Shown here: positions 10,491-18,314 of the stretch, one piece after another
Position numbering within the stretch: position 1 is the first letter of the stretch
Layout: each line of letters begins with the position of its first letter
Assembly: GCA_018000455.1 (NCBI GenBank)
Contig: JAGNJW010000031.1
Coordinates: 1 to 61,097 of the forward strand
Direction of reading: 5' to 3'
Source: Acidobacteriota bacterium
GTDB lineage: Bacteria > Acidobacteriota > Vicinamibacteria > Vicinamibacterales > UBA2999
DNA: 61,097 bases
Made by a program: the position numbers and the translations under genes
The notes under the pieces: generated by a model
Seen by the model: the letters and a program-made list of their open reading frames with translations, nothing else
Databases searched by the model: none
What the model was told of the DNA's origin: nothing

Positions 10491-11282
10491 ATGAACCACG
10501 GGCATTCGCTTCTGGTCGCTCGCGAGTTCGTGGTCGCTCTTGCGCTGCTCGCCACCGGGGTGCCCGTTGCCGTCGCCCAGCCGGCGCCACGCCCGCCCGC
10601 GATGGCGCCGCCGCCGCCGTCAGACTTCATGCTCGGTCGACCGAAGGTCTTCCTCGCGCTCGATGGCGGCTTCCTGTTCGCACGCGCCGGCAGCGACCTC
10701 TACGACTTCGTCACCGATCAGCTGACGATCGAGAAGCGGCAGTTCAATACGCCGGTCTTCGGCGGGCGTGCCGGCGTCGCCATTTCGCCGCGCCTGGAGA
10801 TCGCGGTGCTCTACGAGAGCGCCAGATCCCAGACCGCCTCCGAATACCGGGAGTTCATCGATAACCAGGGCTTGCCGATCACCCAGACGACGCTGCGCCA
10901 GGATCATCAGATCGCGGCCACCGTTCGCTGGTCGCTGCTGCCCTCGGGCCGCCGCATCAGCCGCTTCGCCTGGATCCCGCGCACGTTCACGCCGTTCATC
11001 GGCGGCGGCGCCGGCGCCATCAAGTACCGATTCGAGCAGTACGGCAGCTTCGTCGACTTCGAGACGCGGCGCGTCTTCGACGACCGATTCCTCTCCGAGG
11101 GCTGGGCACCCAGCGCCCACGCCCTGGCCGGCGCCGACCTGCGTGTGTATCGCAAGCTGTACGTCACGGGAGAGGCGCGCTACACCTGGAGTTCGGCACC
11201 GCTTGGAGCCGACTTCGTCGACTTCGAACCAATCGATCTGGCCGGCGCGCGACTCGGCGCCGGCCTGAAACTGGTGTTCTGA
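10491..11282 (+). CDS. Outer-membrane beta-barrel protein
   Basis: The 263-residue protein has an N-terminal signal sequence (hydrophobic about 13-28, likely cleaved after VAVAQ), a Pro-rich linker (30-45) and alternating amphipathic strands typical of an OmpA/OmpW-like barrel. It ends in Phe (GLKLVF), the usual outer-membrane insertion signal. GGRAGVAISPRLEIAVLYE and FIGGGAGAIKY are typical strand-turn pairs. A GGGAGG Shine-Dalgarno sequence lies about seven bases before the ATG. Function beyond membrane embedding is not evident. It is followed after 16 bases by another secreted protein gene. Confidence 0.78.
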   Translation: MNHGHSLLVAREFVVALALLATGVPVAVAQPAPRPPAMAPPPPSDFMLGRPKVFLALDGGFLFARAGSDLYDFVTDQLTIEKRQFNTPVFGGRAGVAISPRLEIAVLYESARSQTASEYREFIDNQGLPITQTTLRQDHQIAATVRWSLLPSGRRISRFAWIPRTFTPFIGGGAGAIKYRFEQYGSFVDFETRRVFDDRFLSEGWAPSAHALAGADLRVYRKLYVTGEARYTWSSAPLGADFVDFEPIDLAGARLGAGLKLVF

Positions 11283-11298
11283 TTTCGGGAGTCTGCCT

Positions 11299-12549
11299 AT
11301 GACCCGCACCATCATCGCGCTGTCGCTCGTAGCGTTCACCGGTCTCGCCACCAGCGCCGGGGCGCAATCGCCCACCGTTCCCGCGCCCGGTGATCCCCAC
11401 GGCCGGTGGGGCGCCTTCGTCGGCTGCTGGCGCTCGGTGGACGATCCGGCCGGCACCGGGGCGCGCGTCTGCGTCGTGCCGGCCACTCGAGGCGTGACCC
11501 TGACGACCATCGTCGGCGGGCAGAAGGTCAGCGAAGACACGCGCGTGGCCGACGGCATCGCTCATCCGGTCGACAGCGACGGCTGCCGTGGCAGCGAAAC
11601 CATTCGCTGGTCTGATAACGGGTTCCGGCTATACCGCACGGCCACCATCGCGTGCGACGGCGGCCTGCCTCGCACGCTGGCCACCGCCTCCTTTTTCGTG
11701 CCCGGGCCCGTCTGGGTCGACATCGAGACCGTGGATGCCGGCGGCACGACCAGCGTGCGGGTGACCCGCCTCGTGCGGTCGAGGAACCAGCAGCTGGCTG
11801 ACGGCGCCCCCGTCGCGCGCCCGGCCGCCGACCGTGCCTGGTCCGCCGAAGCCATGGCCGGCTTCACCGTGCCGGACGTCATCGATCTGAGCCGCGCCCT
11901 GCCGGCCGACGGCGTTCAAGCCGCCCTCACCGAAGCCCCGGCACGGTATCGCCTGAACGCCAGGTCGCTGGTCGCCATGTCCGACGCCGGTGTCGGCGAC
12001 AAGGTCATCGACCTCATGGTCGGGCTCACCTATCCAGAGAAGTTCAACGTGCAGCGAGTGGCCGGCGGCAGCTGGAGCGCCGGCGCCCCCGGGTTCACGG
12101 GAATGTCCGATCCCTTCTTCGCGCCGCTGGTCGGGAGCGCCGCCATGTTCAACTGCTACTCGAGCTATGGCTGGGCCGCCTCGAGCTATTGGGGGAACTG
12201 CATGGGCTACGACCCGCGCGCCTATTCGATGTACCCCGGCTACTACAGCGGCTACTACGGGGTCTACGGCCCCACCTGGGTCGTGACGCAGCCAGGGGCG
12301 GGGACAACGACCCCCGGGGAAGCGAGCGGCGAAGGGCGCGTGGTCAACGGGCGCGGCTACACGCAGGTGCGCCCGGTGGACACGACCTTCACGGGCGGCA
12401 ACGGCAATCGCGTCAGCGGCACGAGCGCGGGCGACAGCTCGTCATCGGGCGGTTCGTCCGGCAGCAGTGGCGTGAGCGGCTCCGGCTACTCGGGCGGTGG
12501 CGGCGGCGAGCGGACGGCCGTGCCGCGCGGCCCGGGCGGCGGCAGCTAG
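11299..12549 (+). CDS. Secreted protein of unknown function with Tyr- and Gly/Ser-rich C-terminus
   Basis: The 416-residue product starts with a clear signal peptide (LVAFTGLATSAGA-QS). A Cys-containing domain follows (about 30-160, cysteines in GCWRS, RVCVV, DGCRG and IACDGG) that could form disulphides. The middle holds YRLNARSLVAMSDAGVGDKVID, an AMSDAGV-type segment predicted as a short helical repeat. Residues about 275-335 are rich in Tyr/Gly (YYSGYYGVYGP) and the tail is Gly/Ser-rich. The last two regions look like a disordered surface or matrix-associated tail. I do not recognise a named family. It lies 16 bases after the beta-barrel gene and is probably co-transcribed with it. Confidence 0.75.
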   Translation: MTRTIIALSLVAFTGLATSAGAQSPTVPAPGDPHGRWGAFVGCWRSVDDPAGTGARVCVVPATRGVTLTTIVGGQKVSEDTRVADGIAHPVDSDGCRGSETIRWSDNGFRLYRTATIACDGGLPRTLATASFFVPGPVWVDIETVDAGGTTSVRVTRLVRSRNQQLADGAPVARPAADRAWSAEAMAGFTVPDVIDLSRALPADGVQAALTEAPARYRLNARSLVAMSDAGVGDKVIDLMVGLTYPEKFNVQRVAGGSWSAGAPGFTGMSDPFFAPLVGSAAMFNCYSSYGWAASSYWGNCMGYDPRAYSMYPGYYSGYYGVYGPTWVVTQPGAGTTTPGEASGEGRVVNGRGYTQVRPVDTTFTGGNGNRVSGTSAGDSSSSGGSSGSSGVSGSGYSGGGGGERTAVPRGPGGGS

Positions 12550-12561
12550 CGCCGCGGCGCC

Positions 12562-13644
12562 TCAGCTCGCCGTGACCGGCTGGAGCGACGGCGCGCTCAC
12601 GGTCGAGACGCTTGGTCGAGACGGCAATGCGCTGCCTCCCGCGCTGCGGGCTTCGCCCCAGAGGACACTCGACGACAGGTCGCCGTGGATGGCCGGCACG
12701 AGCTCGATGAAGTGTTCGACGAGGGTCGCATCCATGGCGCCGGTGGCCGCGTCAGTCCGCAGCTCGTCGCACGCCCGGTCGATGCCGAGCGACTTGCGAT
12801 ACGGGCGGTCGGTGGTCATCGCGTCGAAGGCATCGACCACGCCGATGATCTGCGCCAGCAGCGACACCTCGCTGCCCTTCAGCCCGTCGGGGTAACCGCG
12901 CCCGTCGAGCCGCTCGTGGTGCTGCCGGATGATCGGCCGCACTGAGGTCAGCGACCTGAGACCCGCGCACAGCCGTTCCCCGATGACGGTGTGCGATTTC
13001 ACGATCTCGTACTCCGCCGATGTCAGGCGTCCCTGCTTGAGGAGGATCGCATCCGGGATCCCGACCTTGCCGACGTCGTGGAGCAGCCCGCCCTTGCGCA
13101 GCGCCCAGAGATCGTCGGCCGAGAGACCGATCGCCCGGCCGAGCGCCACGGCATAGGTCGACAGGCGGTCGCAGTGCCCTTCCGTGTAGGCGTCGCGCGC
13201 TTCCACGGTGAGCGCGAGACTGACGATGACGGATTCGGCCGACTCGAGATCGTCGGTATAGCGCTTGAGCCGTGACAGCGAGCGCACGCGCGCGGTCAGC
13301 TCCGACGAGTCGAACGGCTTGGTCAGGAAATCGTCGGCGCCGGCCTCGATGCCCGCAAGCCGATGTTCGCGGCCGACGAGACCCGTGAGCAGCACCACCG
13401 GGATGAGGCGCGTCGCCTCGTAGCGCTTGAGTCGCCGGCACACTTCGAAGCCGCTGGCGCCGGGAAGGTCGACATCGAGCAGCACCACGTCGGGGGCGCA
13501 CTGCGCCACGGCGCCAATCACCCCTTCGCTGTCGTGGAGCACGTCGGCGATGAAGCCCTCGGCCGCCAGCAGCCGTCTGAGCGCATCGGTGAACGCAGGC
13601 GAATCGTCGACGATGAGTACGCGGCGGGCCCCCATATCACGCAT
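12562..13644 (-). CDS. HD-GYP response regulator (c-di-GMP phosphodiesterase)
   Basis: From the ATG at 13644 (preceded by GAGGGA) the protein is 360 residues. A receiver domain (about 7-122) has DD at 13-14, phosphoacceptor Asp57 and TKP at 108-110. An HD-GYP domain (about 140-335) has HDVGK starting at 189 and HHERLDGRGYP at 242-252. HD-GYP enzymes hydrolyse c-di-GMP to GMP or pGpG using bound iron or manganese, so the enzyme is probably active and switched by phosphorylation. It is the last gene of a trio with a diguanylate cyclase and a kinase-like protein, downstream of a sigma-28 promoter. Its level should therefore follow flagellar gene expression. A longer frame to 13818 overlaps the cyclase gene and is not used. 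Confidence 0.92.
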   Translation of the reverse strand: MRDMGARRVLIVDDSPAFTDALRRLLAAEGFIADVLHDSEGVIGAVAQCAPDVVLLDVDLPGASGFEVCRRLKRYEATRLIPVVLLTGLVGREHRLAGIEAGADDFLTKPFDSSELTARVRSLSRLKRYTDDLESAESVIVSLALTVEARDAYTEGHCDRLSTYAVALGRAIGLSADDLWALRKGGLLHDVGKVGIPDAILLKQGRLTSAEYEIVKSHTVIGERLCAGLRSLTSVRPIIRQHHERLDGRGYPDGLKGSEVSLLAQIIGVVDAFDAMTTDRPYRKSLGIDRACDELRTDAATGAMDATLVEHFIELVPAIHGDLSSSVLWGEARSAGGSALPSRPSVSTVSAPSLQPVTAS

Positions 13645-13652
13645 GAGGTCCC

Positions 13653-14729
13653 TCAGTGCCGCGCCAGGTCGCGTAGCAGTCGAGCGTTCTTGGCGACCAC
13701 GCGGTTCTTGCCCTGGCGCTTGGCGGTGTACTGCGCGTCGTCGGCGCGTTCGTAGAGACTGGCCGCGGTATCCCCGGCCGCGCACTCCGAGAGGCCGCAG
13801 CTCACCGTCGGCACACACGGCGGACGCCCCTCGACACCAGCGGCCGTGCCACTGATGCGGCTGAGCACCCCGGCCAGCCGCGATTCGGCCTGCCGCGCGG
13901 TCAGCCCGGCCGCCAGCACGGCGAACTCGTCGCCGCCCACCCGCGCCACCAGATCGTCGCTACGGAACGACTGCAGCAGGCACTGCGCCACGTAACGGAG
14001 CACATCGTCGCCCACGGCGTGGCCATGGGTGTCGTTGATGCCCTTGAAGTCGTCGATGTCGAGCACGGCGAGCACGAAGTTCGGGCGCGACTGCGCCAGC
14101 CAGCGCGCCAGCGTCGCGTCGAAGCCGCGGCGGTTGGCGATGCCGGTGAGCGAATCGGTGGCCGCTTCGTCCTTGACGGTCGACAAGTCCTTCTCCAGGG
14201 CCGCGACCCGCTGCGTGAGCGTGCGCGCCGTCTCTTCCCACGCCTTGCGGCGCTTGGCCGCGACCTGCTTGAGCGTGAGCACCTCGGCCATCAGGCGCAC
14301 CTTCATCTGGCGGGCGTCGTTCAACTGACCGATCGCCTCGAACCGTTCGGAGGACTGGGTCAGGCTCGTGTGCATCGTGGTCATCTCGGCGCCCATGGTC
14401 GCCATGACGTCGCGCAGCGCCTCGACCACCGCAAAAGAATCCTCGACCCGCTGCGTCCGCAGCTGCTGCAACCGTTCGATGAGCTCGCGCCCTTCGGTGA
14501 GGCAGGCCTTGGCCAGTGCCTCGACATCGGTCGTCGGCGCGCCGGCAGCCACCGCCGTGCGGCAGGCCTCGAAGCGAGCGGCGAGCGAGCCCCAGGCGGC
14601 GTCTTCGTCAGCGGCGAGGAAGTCGCGTGCCCAGGCCAGCACTTCGTCGAGCAGGCGCACGACCAGCGTGTGGTCGCTCTCGTGCCCCCGGCGCCTGATG
14701 TCGAGCGAGATGACCGCGTTGTTCGCCAT
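13653..14729 (-). CDS. Diguanylate cyclase with N-terminal helical domain
   Basis: The 358-residue protein has an alpha-helical N-terminal half (1-185) with a long coiled-coil (about 145-187), followed by a GGDEF domain (about 188-350). The active site is an intact GGDEF at 265-269 and the inhibitory I-site RSDD lies at 256-259, exactly five residues before it. It should make c-di-GMP from two GTP and be feedback inhibited. No membrane segment is seen. It sits between the kinase-like gene (36 bases upstream) and the HD-GYP phosphodiesterase (8 bases downstream), so opposing c-di-GMP enzymes are made together. Confidence 0.93.
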   Translation of the reverse strand: MANNAVISLDIRRRGHESDHTLVVRLLDEVLAWARDFLAADEDAAWGSLAARFEACRTAVAAGAPTTDVEALAKACLTEGRELIERLQQLRTQRVEDSFAVVEALRDVMATMGAEMTTMHTSLTQSSERFEAIGQLNDARQMKVRLMAEVLTLKQVAAKRRKAWEETARTLTQRVAALEKDLSTVKDEAATDSLTGIANRRGFDATLARWLAQSRPNFVLAVLDIDDFKGINDTHGHAVGDDVLRYVAQCLLQSFRSDDLVARVGGDEFAVLAAGLTARQAESRLAGVLSRISGTAAGVEGRPPCVPTVSCGLSECAAGDTAASLYERADDAQYTAKRQGKNRVVAKNARLLRDLARH

Positions 14730-14765
14730 GAAAGTCCTCGTACGCCGCCCGCGAGGGCACGCGCG

Positions 14766-16337
14766 TTAGGACGCCTCCAACGGATGAATCGGCTCGTCGC
14801 CGTCGCGCTTGAACCACAGCGGCAGCATGCCGTCGGTGCCGGTGTCTGGGAAATCGAGGGCCACATGGCCATCGAAGAGCGCCTTGACGGCGTCGGTCAC
14901 CTGTTGGGCGGCGAGCGGTCGCGAGATGGCCAGGGCCTGGTGCGGTTCCGCCGCCAGCGCCAGCGCGCGTGCCACTTCGTCGGAGGTGCCGAGCAGCTTG
15001 AGCGACGGCCGGCCCGCCAGCCACACGGCGCCTTCGTCCGGCGTGGCGCCGGGCAGGCGGTCGGTCACGAGCACGGCGTCGGGCTGCAACGCCATGACGC
15101 GCTCGGCATCCTCGGGGCTGTTCACCGTCTCGACGTCGTGTCCCTGTCCGCGCAGCACCGCCTGCAGCAGGCGGCGATGCGTTGGATCGCCTTCGACGAG
15201 CACGACCGTGTGGCCGGATTCGCGAGCCGATTCGACGCTGCGCGGGCGCAGCACCGTGACGCCATCCGACGGCAGCAACAGCACCACGCTCGCCACCCGG
15301 TGCCCGTCGGTTTCGACCATCACGCGGCCGCCGGCACGCCTTAGAGCCTCGATCGCGGCCACCCCGGTGTCGTCGCTGTCGCGCCGGTGCTGACCGGACA
15401 GAGCGGGCGGCTCGGCCGTGAGGTAGCTGATCTCAACCCGCACGTAGCGGCCAGGACGCGCCGTCACCGGCGAGGCCGGTCGACGGATGCCGACCTCGAC
15501 GTTCATCGTCCGGAACGTCAACGTCCCACCGTGCGGCATGGCTTCGATGGCTTCGGCCGACAGCGCCGCCAGCGCGTGATGCACGACGGCGCGGTCGATC
15601 GAGACCGTCCACGGATGGGGCGCCGGCTGCACCGCCACCGAGAGGCGATGGCCGAACGTGCGTCGCAGATCGTCCTGCACCGCGGCCAGCAGGGCGTCGA
15701 TGTCGACGGCGCGCACGGCCTGTTCGCGGCGCTGGCTGAGGCCGCGTACCCGCGTCGAGACCTGCGCCGCCGAGGTGACGGCGCGGCGGATGGCGTCCAC
15801 GGCGCCGGTATCCACCACCCCTGACCCAGGCGTCACGAGACACTCGGCATGGCCGCTGATGATGGCCAGCAGGTTGTTCAGTTCGTGCGAGAGCTGGCTC
15901 GCCTCGTCGCGCTGCACGGGCACCGCCGTCGGGCCGGGTGCCGCGCTGGGCCATGCTGTAACGGGCTTGATCGACACGCGCAACGACGCCAGGGTCCGCG
16001 GCGCGTCGAAGGTGGCGACCAGATCGACCACCGACGGCAGCGCCTTGCCGTCGATCTTCACGAGATCGGCGTCCCAGCGCTCGAGGCGGCCGGTCACCGC
16101 CGCAGCGCCCAGCGCTTCGGCCAGCCGGTCGGCATCGCGACAAAAGAGGCTCAGATGGACGCCCACCGCTTCGAGGGGGTCGACGAGCCCGAGCAAGCGG
16201 GCCGCAGCGGGCCCACACTCCAGAATGCGGCCGTCGGGCGACACCACCAGCTCGGCCACCGGCGTGAGGAGATCGGCGGCCGGCACGGGGGACGTGGACG
16301 GGACGGGAACGGCGGTTTGCGCGGCTGGCATCGGCAC
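14766..16337 (-). CDS. Degenerate hybrid histidine kinase (PAS-HisKA-ATPase-receiver)
   Basis: The 523-residue protein has a PAS-like segment (about 24-125), a HisKA-like helix pair with His151 in QLSHELNNLLAIISGH, an ATPase-like region (about 225-355) and a C-terminal receiver-like domain (about 376-490, Asp426 in LVTDRLPG). The His box is good. The ATPase N-box region (HHALAALSAEAIEAMPHGG) lacks the conserved Asn, and the G-box region is reduced to TGVAAIEALRRAGG. It therefore probably does not autophosphorylate normally and may act as a phosphatase or scaffold, or receive phosphate from elsewhere. It is the first gene after a sigma-28 type promoter located between motB and its start. A GAGGT lies before the ATG. 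Confidence 0.82.
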   Translation of the reverse strand: MPMPAAQTAVPVPSTSPVPAADLLTPVAELVVSPDGRILECGPAAARLLGLVDPLEAVGVHLSLFCRDADRLAEALGAAAVTGRLERWDADLVKIDGKALPSVVDLVATFDAPRTLASLRVSIKPVTAWPSAAPGPTAVPVQRDEASQLSHELNNLLAIISGHAECLVTPGSGVVDTGAVDAIRRAVTSAAQVSTRVRGLSQRREQAVRAVDIDALLAAVQDDLRRTFGHRLSVAVQPAPHPWTVSIDRAVVHHALAALSAEAIEAMPHGGTLTFRTMNVEVGIRRPASPVTARPGRYVRVEISYLTAEPPALSGQHRRDSDDTGVAAIEALRRAGGRVMVETDGHRVASVVLLLPSDGVTVLRPRSVESARESGHTVVLVEGDPTHRRLLQAVLRGQGHDVETVNSPEDAERVMALQPDAVLVTDRLPGATPDEGAVWLAGRPSLKLLGTSDEVARALALAAEPHQALAISRPLAAQQVTDAVKALFDGHVALDFPDTGTDGMLPLWFKRDGDEPIHPLEAS

Positions 16338-16414
16338 CTCGCGGGAACATCAGCCTGCGGCAGCGTCCGCCGGCCGGCGTCGGCTGGTGGGCCGACGGTT
16401 GTTCCCCGGTTGGC

Positions 16415-16441
16415 CAATCGGCCACCGGGGGAAAAGCTTTA
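16415..16441 (-). promoter_or_regulatory. Sigma-28 (FliA) type promoter for the kinase/GGDEF/HD-GYP trio
   Basis: The minus strand reads TAAAGCTT, an 11-base spacer, then GCCGATTG. This fits the FliA consensus TAAAGTTT-N11-GCCGATAA at 7 of 8 and 6 of 8 positions with exact spacing. The -35 box starts at the motB stop codon (TAA). The 5' leader to the kinase-like ATG would be about 70 bases. A GGCC-AATC-GGCC palindrome with flanking CCCCGGT/ACCGGGG (16404-16430) overlaps the -10 box. Confidence 0.7.
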
Positions 16442-17296
16442 ATGGGGCGGCGGCGAGGACGCCTCGGCCTCACCGGCGGAGGGCCCGGCGCCGGCGCGCA
16501 GGGACTGTTCGAGACGGGCCTGCGACTGGCTGCGCACGACAATCGACACGCGCCGGTTGTGCGGGTCCATGGGGGCCTCCGGGAGGCGCAGCTGGGTGGC
16601 AGCAAAGCCGCGCACGCTCTGCACCTGGCCGGGGTTGAGGCCGACGGCCTCCATGACGCGCCGGGCGGCGTTGGCGCGGTCGGCCGACAGCTCCCAGTTC
16701 GAGTAGGCGCGGCCGGCGCCAAAGGGCCGGCTGTCGGTATGGCCTTCCACCACGACGTCGTTGGTCATCATGCCGAGTTCGCGGCCAATGATGCTCAGGA
16801 TGCGTTCACTTTCGCCGCGCAGTATGGCGCTGCCGCTGTCGAAGAAGCTCGACCCGTCCTTCTCGAGCAGCTCGATGCGCAGCCCTTCCTCGGTCACCGA
16901 GAAGGCGATCTGGTCGCGCAGCGCCTCGAGCCCGCCGGCATCGGCCAGGCTGTCGCGAATGTGCTCGGCGGCCTGCTCCATGCGCTTGCGCTCGACGGTC
17001 AGGGCGGCCGCGTCGGGCATCGTCAGCGTCTCGGGAGCGCGGCCCTCGTCGATGCCGGTCATGCCGCCGGCCATCAGGCCGGTCGACTTCTCGAAGTCGA
17101 AGGCGCCGGGATCGCGGAAGTACCCGGCCACCGACTTCTTCACGTCTGGGCTGGCGCCGACCAGCCACATGACGAGGAAGAAGGCCATCATGGCGGTCAC
17201 GAAATCGGCGTAGGCCACTTTCCACGCGCCGCCGTGGTGCCCGCCGTGTCCGCCGCGGTTCTTCTTGACGATGATGATGGGCTGCGTGGGCTTCAT
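16439..17296 (-). CDS. motB: Flagellar motor stator protein MotB
   Basis: The 285-residue protein has one transmembrane helix (about 30-48, VTAMMAFFLVMWLVG) preceded by the essential proton-binding aspartate, Asp31 in YADFVTAMM. A periplasmic linker and an OmpA-like peptidoglycan-binding domain follow (about 150-265: VEGHTDSRPFG, NWELSADRANAARR, NRRVSIVV). MotB anchors the stator to the cell wall and forms the ion channel with MotA. The start is three bases after the motA stop. A second, shorter MotB-like protein is encoded near 35 kb, so this cell has two stator sets. Confidence 0.95.
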   Translation of the reverse strand: MKPTQPIIIVKKNRGGHGGHHGGAWKVAYADFVTAMMAFFLVMWLVGASPDVKKSVAGYFRDPGAFDFEKSTGLMAGGMTGIDEGRAPETLTMPDAAALTVERKRMEQAAEHIRDSLADAGGLEALRDQIAFSVTEEGLRIELLEKDGSSFFDSGSAILRGESERILSIIGRELGMMTNDVVVEGHTDSRPFGAGRAYSNWELSADRANAARRVMEAVGLNPGQVQSVRGFAATQLRLPEAPMDPHNRRVSIVVRSQSQARLEQSLRAGAGPSAGEAEASSPPPH

Positions 17297-17299
17297 GGC

Positions 17300-18172
17300 T
17301 TAAGCCGCCATCGCTTCCGGCTTGCCCGCCGCCTTACAGAACTTCTCGGTCTCCTCGAAGCCCGGACGCACTTCGTGCGGCAGCACGCGGCGCGCGAACT
17401 CGATGGCGATGGCCGGCGGCAAACCCTTGAAGGTCGCCAGCACACCAGCCTTGATGCACTTCTCGTAATTGCCTTCGTCGTCGACCCGCGTCTCGAGGTT
17501 GGTCGCCAGCGGCCCGAACATGCCGTAGGAGAGCAGAATGCCGAGGAAGGTGCCAACCAGCGCCGCGCCGACCTTCTCGCCGATTTCCGACGGCGGCCCG
17601 TCGATGGCCTGCATCGTGATGACGACGCCGAGCACGGCGGCGACGATGCCGAGGCCGGGGAACGCGTCGGCTACCTTGGCGAGGGCCGCCGACGGCGCGC
17701 GCGCCTCGCTGTGGTGCACGTAGATGTCCTCGTCCATCAGCGCCTCGAGGTCGTGCGGCGCCATGCCGCCGACGATGATCACCTTGATGGAGTCGGACAG
17801 GAAGTCGAGCGACGCGTGACGGGCGAGGAACTTGGGGTACTTAGAGAGAATCGAGCTGTCCTTGGGGTTCTCGAAGTGACCCTCGAGCGCCATGATGCCG
17901 GTCTGCTGCGACAGGCGGAACAGCTGGTAGAGCATCGCCAGCAAATCAGCGTAGTCGGCCTTGGACAGCCCCGGCGAGAGCACGCCGATCGACTGCTTGG
18001 CCATCTTCGTGATGACCGCCATCGGCGTGCTGATGAGCAGCGCTCCGATGGACGCGCCGCCGATGATGAGGAACTCGTTCGGCTGGTTGAGCAGCGCGAG
18101 TTTGCCGTGGTGCATGACGTAGCCGCCAAGCACCGAACCGATGACGATGAGGAGCCCGATGATCGCAAACAT
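17300..18172 (-). CDS. motA: Flagellar motor stator protein MotA
   Basis: From the ATG at 18172 the protein has 290 residues. Four membrane helices are visible: 1-20 MFAIIGLLIVIGSVLGGYVM, a second beginning near 34, and a C-terminal pair around 165-220 with GLGIVAAVLGVVITMQAI and GAALVGTFLGILLSYGMF. The cytoplasmic loop (about 60-160) includes the FliG-contacting region, and a charged tail follows. It is the longer, E. coli-like type with GGYVMHHGKL near the N-terminus. The frame continues upstream to 18376, but that extension lies over the promoter and is Arg/Pro-rich, so it is rejected. Confidence 0.95.
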   Translation of the reverse strand: MFAIIGLLIVIGSVLGGYVMHHGKLALLNQPNEFLIIGGASIGALLISTPMAVITKMAKQSIGVLSPGLSKADYADLLAMLYQLFRLSQQTGIMALEGHFENPKDSSILSKYPKFLARHASLDFLSDSIKVIIVGGMAPHDLEALMDEDIYVHHSEARAPSAALAKVADAFPGLGIVAAVLGVVITMQAIDGPPSEIGEKVGAALVGTFLGILLSYGMFGPLATNLETRVDDEGNYEKCIKAGVLATFKGLPPAIAIEFARRVLPHEVRPGFEETEKFCKAAGKPEAMAA

Positions 18173-18215
18173 GTCGTGTATGTGGCCCGGGACGAAGGTC
18201 CGGGGGACACCTGGG

Positions 18216-18242
18216 CAATCGGCGTGCCGAAGATTTCCTTGA
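18216..18242 (-). promoter_or_regulatory. Sigma-28 (FliA) type promoter for motAB
   Basis: The minus strand reads TCAAGGAA, an 11-base spacer, then GCCGATTG, with an intact GCCGAT core and four of five bases of TAAAG. The leader to the motA ATG would be about 37 bases. Confidence 0.6.
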
Positions 18243-18294
18243 CCTCGCCGCCCCGCCGCCCCGCCGCCATGGCGGCACCAGGCAGCCGGCACTC

Positions 18295-18300
18295 TATAAT
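18295..18300 (+). promoter_or_regulatory. Consensus -10 element for the plus-strand glycosyltransferase
   Basis: A perfect TATAAT ends 14 bases before the ATG at 18315, so the transcript would have a leader of only about seven bases. No -35 hexamer is recognisable at 17 bases. Confidence 0.5.
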
Positions 18301-18314
18301 CGGCCGTCGCCCAG

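Noticed and set aside
10077..10505. A 142-codon minus-strand frame covering the tRNA-Thr gene, containing LNQRPADYESAALPTE
   Set aside because: That peptide is the usual antisense translation of a tRNA with a GTAGCTCAGTTGGTAGAGC core. The frame has no family match and overlaps the tRNA and the end of the GGDEF-EAL gene.
14019..15344. A 441-codon plus-strand frame opposite the diguanylate cyclase and kinase genes
   Set aside because: It is antisense to coding sequence with clear domains and has no recognisable motif.
16404..16430. Hairpin after motB considered as a terminator
   Set aside because: It has no T-run and overlaps the -10 box of a good sigma-28 promoter, so a promoter-associated palindrome is a better reading.
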